From Robertmurraya dakarensis (GTDB lineage: Bacteria > Bacillota > Bacilli > Bacillales > Cytobacillaceae): 64,000 nt of DNA. Below the pieces are notes generated by a model that was not told the DNA's origin, did not search any database, and saw only the letters and a list, made by a program, of their open reading frames with translations. Shown piece by piece: positions 26,996 through 33,973 of this stretch (position 1 is the stretch's first letter; every line of letters begins with the position of its first letter). Made by a program: the position numbers and the translations under genes. The DNA lies in the NCBI RefSeq assembly GCF_900156875.1, contig NZ_LT707409.1:1590046-1654045 (forward strand), read 5' to 3'.

Positions 26996-29152
26996 TTATT
27001 GCACCTTCTTTACTGCTACTTTTTCGATCTGTGCAGCACACGCTTTAAATTCAGGCATTCTTGACATCGGATCAAGAGCTGCAATCGTTAATAGATTAAT
27101 AGAATCTTCGTGACCAAAGTGATATGGTACAAACACAGTATCTTTCCGAATGGCTTCAGTAATTTTTACTTTATACACCGCTTCTCCTCTTCTTGTAAAA
27201 AGGCGGACACGTTCTTCATGCTTGATTTTATATTTTTCAGCTGTTTCTGGATGTACCTCAACAAATGGTTCTGGGCACATATCATATAAAAACTTTATAC
27301 GTCTTGTTTGATTTCCTGATAAGTAATGGAACACGACACGGCCTGTTGTTAATCGCAGCGGGTAGTTTTCATCAGGTTCTTCAGCCGGCGGACGGTATGG
27401 CAATGCGCAAATTTTTGCTTTTCCATCTGGATGATAGAATTTTTTATCTAAGAACATATGCGGTGTTCCTGGGTCATCTTCACTTTTACAAGGCCAGAAC
27501 ACTCCATCTTGTTTCTCAATTTTGTCCCATGTTGCACCAGAATAGTCTGCATATCCGCCTTTCGTTGCTCCTCTAAATTCATCTGCAACATCTTTAGCAG
27601 TTTTTAAGTGCGAGAAGTATTTTCCTTTTCCTAACCGTTCTGCTAACTCTACTTGAATCTGCCAGTCAGGCTTAGACTCTCCTACAGGCTCCTGAGCTTT
27701 GTTAATTTTGATAATGCGTCCTTCAATATTTGTCACTGTTCCTTCATCCTCGGACCATGTAACAGCTGGCAGTACGACATCTGCAAATTCAGCTGACTCA
27801 GATAGATAGAAATCAGAACATACCATGAAATCAAGACCTTTTAATGCTTTACGGACAAAGTTCTGATTTGGCGCAGATACTGCTGGGTTTGAACATAATA
27901 GATATAATCCGCGTATTTCTTTTTGATCCATTAATTCGAACATTTCATATGCGGATACACCTGGTTTTGGCATTTCTTCCGGAGTGATCCCCCAGAAATT
28001 GCACACTTCTTTAACATGTTCCGGGTTTGTTAGCTTACGGTAACCTGGAAGCAAATCCGATTTTTGACCGTGCTCACGGCCTCCTTGGCCATTACCTTGA
28101 CCTGTGAATGTGGCAACACCGGATTTAGGACGGCCAATTTTGCCCGTAACTAAAGCCATATTTGTATAAGCAGACACATTATCTACACCCTTATGCTGCT
28201 GCTCAACACCACGAGCAAACATCACAACCGCATTAGGGGCTTTTCCGTAGATTTCTGCTGCACGGATAATTTTTTCAGGAGCAACTCCTGTTAACTCGCT
28301 TGTATATTCTGGAGTAAATTGTTTAACAAGCTCTTTTGTTTCTTCAAAACCATTTGTGTGATTGTTCACAAATTGTTCATCTGCAAAGCCGTTTTGGATT
28401 AATAAGTTAAGTATTCCATTAGCCAATGCAAGGTCTGTACCTGGCATCAAATCAAGGTGCAAATCAGCTCTTCTTGCAATCGGCGTTTCACGAGGATCTA
28501 CTACAATGATATAGCCTCCTCTTTCCTGTACGTTCCAAATGCGGAACATAGAAGTTGGATGACATTCAGCTGTATTGCTTCCTGCTATAAACAAGCAGTC
28601 TGTCTCATGGATATCTGTCCAAGGTAATGTTGAACCGCGGTCCACACCGAATGAACGAAGGAATCCACCTGCTGCACTAGACATACAGAATCTTCCGTTA
28701 TAATCAATATAGCGTGTTCCAAGAGCGACACGAGCAAACTTGCCTGTTAGGTAGCACTTTTCATTTGTCATTGACACGCCGCTAAAGACGGACAGGCTGT
28801 CTTTCCCATATTCCTTCTGAAGCTTTTGGAAGTTTTGAGCGATTAGATCGTAGGCTTCATCCCAACTTGCTTCTCTAAATCCTTTTGTCGTTCCCTTTAA
28901 TGAAGCATCGTCACGAATTAAAGGTTTCAAGATACGATCATCATGGTTTGTTTGCTGATAGGCTGTAACTCCTTTAGGACACATTTTTCCGACTGTCACC
29001 GGCCAGCTGTAACGAGGTTCCACCCCGATAATTTTATTGGTTTTTGTATTTACACGTAAATTCATCCCGCAATAGCTGCAATGTGTCTTTACAAGTGTTT
29101 CATTAGGATGAACAACGTTTTGAACTTCTTTAAAAAATTTATCCCTTTGCAT
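26996..29152 (-). CDS. Nas-type bis-MGD molybdoenzyme, probable nitrate reductase catalytic subunit
   Basis: A 718-residue molybdopterin oxidoreductase. Near the N-terminus a cluster motif holds Cys25, Cys28 and Cys58, but the position expected for the third of four cysteines is Leu32. The molybdenum ligand is probably the cysteine in YNGRFCMSSAAGG, and TGQGNGQGGREHGQK is close to assimilatory nitrate reductases such as B. subtilis NasC. The C-terminal dinucleotide-binding domain is present (LTTGRVVFHYLSGNQTRR). There is no Tat signal, so it is cytoplasmic. It lacks the extra C-terminal cluster of NasC-type enzymes and is encoded with membrane and ferredoxin-like subunits and NarK, so a respiratory role fits better than assimilation. 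Confidence 0.88.
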   Translation of the reverse strand: MQRDKFFKEVQNVVHPNETLVKTHCSYCGMNLRVNTKTNKIIGVEPRYSWPVTVGKMCPKGVTAYQQTNHDDRILKPLIRDDASLKGTTKGFREASWDEAYDLIAQNFQKLQKEYGKDSLSVFSGVSMTNEKCYLTGKFARVALGTRYIDYNGRFCMSSAAGGFLRSFGVDRGSTLPWTDIHETDCLFIAGSNTAECHPTSMFRIWNVQERGGYIIVVDPRETPIARRADLHLDLMPGTDLALANGILNLLIQNGFADEQFVNNHTNGFEETKELVKQFTPEYTSELTGVAPEKIIRAAEIYGKAPNAVVMFARGVEQQHKGVDNVSAYTNMALVTGKIGRPKSGVATFTGQGNGQGGREHGQKSDLLPGYRKLTNPEHVKEVCNFWGITPEEMPKPGVSAYEMFELMDQKEIRGLYLLCSNPAVSAPNQNFVRKALKGLDFMVCSDFYLSESAEFADVVLPAVTWSEDEGTVTNIEGRIIKINKAQEPVGESKPDWQIQVELAERLGKGKYFSHLKTAKDVADEFRGATKGGYADYSGATWDKIEKQDGVFWPCKSEDDPGTPHMFLDKKFYHPDGKAKICALPYRPPAEEPDENYPLRLTTGRVVFHYLSGNQTRRIKFLYDMCPEPFVEVHPETAEKYKIKHEERVRLFTRRGEAVYKVKITEAIRKDTVFVPYHFGHEDSINLLTIAALDPMSRMPEFKACAAQIEKVAVKKVQ

Positions 29153-30224
29153 TTTGGTTTGCCTCCTTCACCTTTACTTCATGTGTAGGGAATCCTGAGA
29201 ATTGAGCAATACGATATTTCCTGCGGCAAGGCAGACACAACTCTGCAAGATGGAAATCTTCCTTTTTAAATTCAATTTCGTTCGTTGCTAAAACGCTCAG
29301 CACATCTTGTGATTGTTCAGTTGATACAAATTCTTCTCCGCAAACTTTACAAGGTTTCATTGATTGTTCTCCGTAGTGTTCTCTGTAATTTCTTGCAAGC
29401 ACACTCATTGGTCTGAATGGGATATGTGCCAGCTTGCCAAAAGGCAGGTAGATTAATGTAATAATGACAGAATACTGATGGATTAAGGACATTACTGAAT
29501 GTCCCCAGCCATGTAAGAACATGTTGATAAATGTTAGTGCAAGTCCTGTAATACTTACGAATAGCAATAGGTATAGCGGCATAAAATCGTACATAAATTT
29601 CTGCTCTGCACGAGCCTGCATATTCTTTAAGCGACGGTAAAGCGCCATTGTCACACCAGCAATTACCATAATAGCCGAGATATTTAATGCATTATAAGAA
29701 AGGTAGGCAATAAAACCATCAGCTGGAATTGTAATTAAGCTAATCCCCATTGCAACGATCGTATAATAACCATTTTCCGGCATTGTAAAATACATCCAGC
29801 CAAACACAAGAGGAAATGTTACTAAACAAGCTAACACGCAGCCCCAGCCTATTAATAAATGCTGTGTCCAACGATATACTCCTCGATTCCAAATAAATCT
29901 GTAAGTTGCTAAATGCTCTACTGTTGTTTGTGGTGTTGTTTTTCTAAAAAGCAGCTTTAAACCTTTTTTGATAAAAACTTTTGTAGGCGGCCTTTCTCCC
30001 CAAGCGATAAATCGGTAAAAGAATCCGCCTAAAAATACAATTGTTCCAACCATGTATCCATATAAATTTAGGTCAACATGCGTAAACATTCTCGTTCCGA
30101 TAAAAGTTAAAATTGCAAGTCCGAGCACTGAGATAAACATTGATTTTGCAAAATGTGAGGCAAATGCGTGATTTATGGAATGTTCTTTTTTGACTTTTGG
30201 TTTCGTGGCAACTTGTGCTTCCAT
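29139..30224 (-). CDS. cytochrome-b-like membrane subunit with C-terminal paired CxxC
   Basis: A 361-residue membrane protein and the first gene of the operon. It has about six hydrophobic segments, with histidines in WTQHLLIGWG and FLHGWGHSVMSLIHQYS plus KLAHIPF that could bind heme b as in NarI-like quinol oxidising subunits. The cytoplasmic tail carries CKVC and CLPC about 48 residues apart, a likely metal or Fe-S site. The ATG at 30224, 7 nt after AAGGAGG, is preferred over the frame opening at 30245. Its end overlaps the catalytic gene by 14 nt. It is the expected route from menaquinol to the cytoplasmic subunits. Confidence 0.82.
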   Translation of the reverse strand: MEAQVATKPKVKKEHSINHAFASHFAKSMFISVLGLAILTFIGTRMFTHVDLNLYGYMVGTIVFLGGFFYRFIAWGERPPTKVFIKKGLKLLFRKTTPQTTVEHLATYRFIWNRGVYRWTQHLLIGWGCVLACLVTFPLVFGWMYFTMPENGYYTIVAMGISLITIPADGFIAYLSYNALNISAIMVIAGVTMALYRRLKNMQARAEQKFMYDFMPLYLLLFVSITGLALTFINMFLHGWGHSVMSLIHQYSVIITLIYLPFGKLAHIPFRPMSVLARNYREHYGEQSMKPCKVCGEEFVSTEQSQDVLSVLATNEIEFKKEDFHLAELCLPCRRKYRIAQFSGFPTHEVKVKEANQNAKG

Positions 30225-30286
30225 TGTTGGTCCTCCTTGAATCAATTAAGTTAGTATCATTGTAAAAGGAATTGTTTTTTTGCCGT

Positions 30287-30304
30287 ATCGGGGAATTTCC
30301 CTAT
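30287..30304. promoter_or_regulatory. palindromic candidate operator upstream of the nitrate operon
   Basis: GGGAATTTCCC (30291-30301) is a perfect odd palindrome within ATCGGGGAATTTCCCTAT, about 65-80 nt before the first nitrate gene. Staphylococcal NreC sites have TAGGG and CCCTA halves about 4 nt apart; here TAGGG and CCCC are 5 nt apart. It is a candidate NreC-like site, not proven. Confidence 0.45.
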
Positions 30305-30355
30305 CGGATGAGTAAAACTCCCTTACCAGCCAATTTCCACGATACTAAAGCTGAC

Positions 30356-30380
30356 AAAACCCTTGATATACAAGGGTTTT
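30356..30380. repeat. perfect inverted repeat, copy 1 of a shared motif
   Basis: AAAACCCTTG-ATATA-CAAGGGTTTT has perfect 10-bp arms, in the spacer upstream of the nitrate operon. A near copy (CCCTTGATATATAAGGGTTT) occurs at 31331-31350. Confidence 0.7.
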
Positions 30381-30438
30381 ATCTAATGTGGCAGATTTGT
30401 TACGAATTCAATTTACTATGCAAAACGATCAATTTGCA

Positions 30439-30471
30439 CAAAAAAAGTCCATGCAAAGTATGCATGAACTT
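30439..30471 (-). terminator. intrinsic terminator of the 96-residue membrane gene
   Basis: On the minus strand AAGTTCATGCA pairs with TGCATGGACTT and is followed by a T run (plus strand A at 30440-30446). Confidence 0.85.
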
Positions 30472-30472
30472 T

Positions 30473-30763
30473 CTACCTGCTCATATCGCCAACAAAAAGA
30501 ATATAGGCGAGAAATACGATTAAAACTAAAGTAAATCCCACTGTAAATATACTTCTAAGAGCAGCCTTCCAATTATAAATTCCTGAAAAGCCGATTATTC
30601 CTAGGAGCAAAACCGTTAAAGCAAAATACAACGCAATTTCAAGGGGATGAATACCAATCCACATGATAATTCGGTAACTAATTGAATGAAATGACAAAAT
30701 AATGACAAATACTCCACAAACCCATGACATATAAAAGGACAAACGATTTATGGATTCTGCCAT
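30473..30763 (-). CDS. hypothetical three-helix membrane protein
   Basis: A 96-residue protein with about three hydrophobic segments (residues 8-30, 40-60 and 68-90) and short polar ends (MAESINRLS and GDMSR). No catalytic motif is seen. The resemblance is only to generic small YwdI/DUF-type membrane proteins, so no name is given. It has its own terminator directly after the stop codon and lies downstream of the PTH2-type gene on the same strand, with a 51-nt gap. Confidence 0.6.
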   Translation of the reverse strand: MAESINRLSFYMSWVCGVFVIILSFHSISYRIIMWIGIHPLEIALYFALTVLLLGIIGFSGIYNWKAALRSIFTVGFTLVLIVFLAYILFVGDMSR

Positions 30764-30814
30764 GATCTCATCCCCCTTTTATCACAGTAAAAAGATACGT
30801 TTTCTCCTTACACT

Positions 30815-31174
30815 CTAATACAGTGAGAACTCACCAATAAAGCGTTGTCCTATAATTCTTGGCATTGGCGGTAATGTAACAACCGTCAAGGAGCCAGCGG
30901 GCACTTCAGTTAGGCCAGCATCCCTAATGGAATAGAAGCCATTTTCCTTAAGCTTCTGCAGCTGATCATCACTGCCTTTCAGAACAATTTTACTCATTCC
31001 TGATTGATACCATTCCACGAAATAATTAAAGTAATCAGGAAATTGACAATTGTTTGCACTTACCATATTTATCGTTGAAATGGTTGCGGCATGGGCAACC
31101 TGAGCTGCAACCTTTCCTGGCCTCATTTCTAAGTCACTATTCACAACAAAATATTGAACAATATCGTTATCCAT
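30815..31174 (-). CDS. PTH2-type peptidyl-tRNA hydrolase family protein
   Basis: A 119-residue protein with the archaeal/eukaryotic Pth2 fold: MRPGKVAAQVAHAA at residues 17-30 with the conserved lysine and histidine, SKIVLKGSDDQLQKL, and the C-terminal DAGLTEVPAGSLTVVTLPPMPR, which matches the Pth2 Asp/Thr active-site region. The family releases tRNA from stalled peptidyl-tRNA. Most bacteria use the unrelated Pth1, so this would be an additional copy with an uncertain substrate. The ATG at 31174 is chosen for the AGGAGGGG ribosome site 7 nt upstream; the frame opens 14 codons earlier. Confidence 0.8.
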   Translation of the reverse strand: MDNDIVQYFVVNSDLEMRPGKVAAQVAHAATISTINMVSANNCQFPDYFNYFVEWYQSGMSKIVLKGSDDQLQKLKENGFYSIRDAGLTEVPAGSLTVVTLPPMPRIIGQRFIGEFSLY

Positions 31175-31330
31175 GAATACCCCTCCTGCCATTTCAGTTG
31201 TTTGCCTTATAATCATTTATACGGTTAAAGGAGGATTCTTATGTTTTTTCATTGTGAATTGAAAAATATCGATATTTATCCTTTTTTTATATTACTGTTA
31301 TATTACAAAGTTTACGTTTTGGATACCTGT

Positions 31331-31350
31331 CCCTTGATATATAAGGGTTT
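31331..31350. repeat. inverted repeat, copy 2 of a shared motif
   Basis: CCCTTGATATATAAGGGTTT shares 18 of 20 bases or so with the core of the perfect palindrome at 30356-30380. It lies about 80 nt before the LysM hydrolase gene and about 155 nt upstream of the divergent PTH2 gene. Confidence 0.6.
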
Positions 31351-31432
31351 ATACAAGTTGGTAAATTTTAGACGATGTCTCTATTATTCTAGCATGATAA
31401 TGTAAGGGAGAGCTTTCAAGGAGGTATTTATT

Positions 31433-32005
31433 ATGAAAAAACTAGTATCAGTCGTAGCATTTTTCACATTAATGTTTGGGATTCAAAGCAGTACATTAGC
31501 GGCAACATCACATACTGTAACAAAAGGTGATACTTACTGGAAAATTGCTTCAAAATACGGAGTTCCTGTACAAAAATTAATGGCATCAAACAATGCTAAG
31601 AGCAGCTATTTAGATATTGGTCAAAAAGTGGCAGTTCCTGCAACAACTGTAACAAGCGCAGAAAAAGATTTACTAGCGAGATTAGTAGAAGCAGAAGCAA
31701 AAGGTGAGCCTTATGCAGGCAAAGTTGCTGTTGCAACGGTTGTATTAAATCGAGTTGACAGTGATATTTTTCCAAATTCTATACATGCAGTCATTTATCA
31801 AGCTGGGCAATTTACTCCTGTAAGTAATGGAGAAATTAATAATCCTGCAAGCGCAGAATCGAAACATGCAGTAAATGAAGCAATTGCATTCCGCGGGCAA
31901 GGAAACGGGTCTCTTTACTTTTATAACCCAAGCAAAACATCCAACCAGTGGCTTCGTACAAAGGCAGTTACGACTACCATTGGTAACCATGTATTCGCAA
32001 AATAA
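31433..32005 (+). CDS. LysM-containing cell wall hydrolase (SleB/CwlJ-type domain)
   Basis: A 190-residue secreted protein: a signal peptide ending near ATLAA, one LysM domain (HTVTKGDTYWKIASKYGVPVQKLMASN, about residues 28-70) that binds peptidoglycan glycan strands, then a Hydrolase_2 domain (LARLVEAEAKGEPYAGKVAVATVVLNRV, SLYFYNPSKTSNQWLRTK) of the kind found in the cortex-lytic enzymes SleB and CwlJ. The catalytic glutamate is expected in VEAEAKGEP. It resembles B. subtilis YkvT. A strong AAGGAGG precedes the start and a terminator follows. A vegetative wall or germination role cannot be decided from sequence. Confidence 0.88.
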   Translation: MKKLVSVVAFFTLMFGIQSSTLAATSHTVTKGDTYWKIASKYGVPVQKLMASNNAKSSYLDIGQKVAVPATTVTSAEKDLLARLVEAEAKGEPYAGKVAVATVVLNRVDSDIFPNSIHAVIYQAGQFTPVSNGEINNPASAESKHAVNEAIAFRGQGNGSLYFYNPSKTSNQWLRTKAVTTTIGNHVFAK

Positions 32006-32029
32006 GCACTCCATTTGGGGTGCTTTTTT
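32004..32029 (+). terminator. intrinsic terminator of the LysM hydrolase gene
   Basis: AAGCACTCC pairs with GGGGTGCTT (one G-U) over an ATTT loop, followed by T residues. Confidence 0.85.
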
Positions 32030-32032
32030 ACT

Positions 32033-32728
32033 TTAACTTTTTCGATTACTAGAAGATATCGAAAACATATCATAGAGTTTACTGAGCTTTTTTATAAACT
32101 CCTCGTACTGAAAGACTGTAGATTGATTGAACCACTTTCTTACACTTTCAACAACCCATAGAGGCACTGGTTTCCCTTCAATAAGGTGATAATAATCTTC
32201 ATACCCTCTCTTTAAGTATTCCCAACGGTAATCATTTCCTTCTTTCATATATTCTGAAACATCAACTATCTTTGCCCTGCCATTATGCATTAATATATTT
32301 TTCAAATGAATGTCCCTTGGATTCAATCCCTTTTCTATTACTTCACTACGTGCATTTTCCACATCAATGATTACTTGTTTAGGGATAGGGATTCCTCTTA
32401 CAACACAATCATATAAAGTAACGCCCTCTTCAAAACTTATAATCATATAATTTACGCCGCTGCCATAGCAGTGCGGATAAAAATTTGATTCTCCTATATT
32501 TCTATAAACGTCAAGTTCCATTTTTAATTTATCACATTTTTCGTTTGCAAAAACTTTAATCGCTTTGTCTGGAGCTGGCAAGAAACGAAAGACTGCAGCA
32601 TCTGTTCCAGCGGCAATTAATTTCAAATCTTTATGATCCCCTTTTATTTTTACCTGTTCATTATTGGGAGATGACTGTACTTCTATACGCCTAACAGCCT
32701 TTTCTATTAATATTTTTTCATGATTCAT
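32033..32728 (-). CDS. eukaryotic-type Ser/Thr protein kinase-like protein
   Basis: A 231-residue cytoplasmic protein with a reduced Hanks kinase domain: a glycine-poor N-lobe loop GTDAAVFRF, lysine in KAIKVF (about residue 53), catalytic loop NPRDIHLKNILM and a metal-binding aspartate in KIVDVSEY, where DVS replaces DFG. It resembles the small B. subtilis kinase-like YrzF/YbdM group. The open frame extends 26 codons upstream, but that part runs through the terminator of the next gene, so the ATG at 32728, ten nucleotides after AAAGG, is preferred. The substrate is unknown. Confidence 0.8.
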   Translation of the reverse strand: MNHEKILIEKAVRRIEVQSSPNNEQVKIKGDHKDLKLIAAGTDAAVFRFLPAPDKAIKVFANEKCDKLKMELDVYRNIGESNFYPHCYGSGVNYMIISFEEGVTLYDCVVRGIPIPKQVIIDVENARSEVIEKGLNPRDIHLKNILMHNGRAKIVDVSEYMKEGNDYRWEYLKRGYEDYYHLIEGKPVPLWVVESVRKWFNQSTVFQYEEFIKKLSKLYDMFSISSSNRKS

Positions 32729-32760
32729 CCATTCACAACCTTTGATAATTCTTGATGACC

Positions 32761-32802
32761 AAAATAAAAACAGCGGTCGGGAAATGTCACGATCCGCTGT
32801 TT
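32761..32802 (-). terminator. intrinsic terminator of the ArAE/FUSC gene
   Basis: On the minus strand AAACAGCGG pairs with CCGCTGTTT around a loop, followed by TTTTATTTT. Confidence 0.85.
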
Positions 32803-32848
32803 CCATTATATATTGATATGTGATTTTTTACATAAATAAGGACTCAAT

Positions 32849-33874
32849 TTATTTAATTTTTAAATATTGCTCTATAAGCCTATTTAAGCGCTGTAAATGA
32901 AAGGAGTACTCAAAGATTGACGAACCTATCGTAATTAAGCGCTGCTTATCCCTGCGGTCTTCCGCTTCTATATTAAGGACATCTTCTAGAAATGTCCCGC
33001 TATCTTCCAATATATCTTTTCTAAGATGACCTTCATTCGTTTTTACCTTTCCTTGATATTTTAGCAGCAAATATTCATGTTGTTTCGTTAAAGCTTCTAA
33101 GTGTTGATCAAAAAAGACATTAATCTCATTATTTTTTTTGATTTGAAAATAATGTTCTTCAATAATTTCTAAAACTTCCTCTCCTTGCTGCAGACATCTT
33201 AGCATTTGCTTAAAGACGACGATTTCTCTCGTATCTAGAGGGTTTAATTTGGCCATTTTGGATCTTTCTTCATTAAATAGATTAAAAAGTTCCTCTAATT
33301 TATTGATATCTTTCGTTAAACGATCAAATTCTTCTTTATAAGACTTTTCTGTGAGCTCATCAGATATGGCTGTTCTGATTAATAATGACATATTCTGAAA
33401 AACCTTTTCACTATTCTCTAGGTAATTCTTTTTATATTTTGGAGGGAAGATAGTTAGATTCACCAAAAAGGCTGAGCTAATTCCTATTAAAATGATTAAA
33501 AACCGGTTAATGGCAAACATCCAATCCTCAGTACCGGTAGCACTCATGACAGCAAGCACCGTTACTAATGTCAGAGCAATATTACTTTCCATTTTCAGCT
33601 GCAAGCATACCAAGATCACCATAATCATGACTAGCCCAATAATAATAGGATCATTTCCAATAAAATGAATTGCAAATAATGCAACCGCTGCACCGAGAGT
33701 ATTCGTGATGAGCTGATCTAAGAAATATTTCCAAGTACGATAAATGGATGGCTGAACTGCGAAAATGGCAGCCACTCCCGCAAACGCAGCCTGCTCCAGC
33801 TGTAGAAAATAACATATGTATAAAGCCACTGTTACAGAAATTCCTGTTTTTAAAATCCGCGGTCCTAAAGTCAA
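32849..33874 (-). CDS. ArAE/FUSC-family membrane protein, YqjA-like
   Basis: A 341-residue protein. The first 140 residues hold about five transmembrane segments of the aromatic acid exporter fold, including FAGVAAIFAVQPSIYRTW and QLITNTLGAAVALFAIHF. The remaining 200 residues form a long helical cytoplasmic domain (VFQNMSLLIRTAISDEL, LTKDINKLEELFNLF, LQRLNRLIEQYLKIK). The two-part layout fits the ArAE_1 family with its C-terminal domain, as in B. subtilis YqjA. An efflux role for organic acids or wall precursors is inferred from the family only. A dedicated terminator follows the stop. Confidence 0.85.
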   Translation of the reverse strand: MTLGPRILKTGISVTVALYICYFLQLEQAAFAGVAAIFAVQPSIYRTWKYFLDQLITNTLGAAVALFAIHFIGNDPIIIGLVMIMVILVCLQLKMESNIALTLVTVLAVMSATGTEDWMFAINRFLIILIGISSAFLVNLTIFPPKYKKNYLENSEKVFQNMSLLIRTAISDELTEKSYKEEFDRLTKDINKLEELFNLFNEERSKMAKLNPLDTREIVVFKQMLRCLQQGEEVLEIIEEHYFQIKKNNEINVFFDQHLEALTKQHEYLLLKYQGKVKTNEGHLRKDILEDSGTFLEDVLNIEAEDRRDKQRLITIGSSIFEYSFHLQRLNRLIEQYLKIK

Positions 33875-33936
33875 AATAATTCATATCCTCTTTTCTATTC
33901 AAATCTATTATGTTAATCATATTATAATGCAAAATG

Positions 33937-33969
33937 AAAAAACTTCAGCACCAAAATGCTGAAGTTTTT
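33937..33969 (-). terminator. intrinsic terminator of the ligase operon
   Basis: AAACTTCAGCA and TGCTGAAGTTT arms. The A tract at 33936-33942 gives the T run on the minus strand, right after the acyl-CoA ligase gene. Confidence 0.85.
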
Positions 33970-33973
33970 GAAG

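Noticed and set aside
31241-31405. 54-codon frame with a strong AAAGGAGG site, between the PTH2 gene and the LysM hydrolase gene
   Set aside because: Very hydrophobic and Tyr/Phe rich without a conserved pattern, and it runs through the second palindrome. The ribosome site is real to the eye, so a ribosome profiling check could change this.
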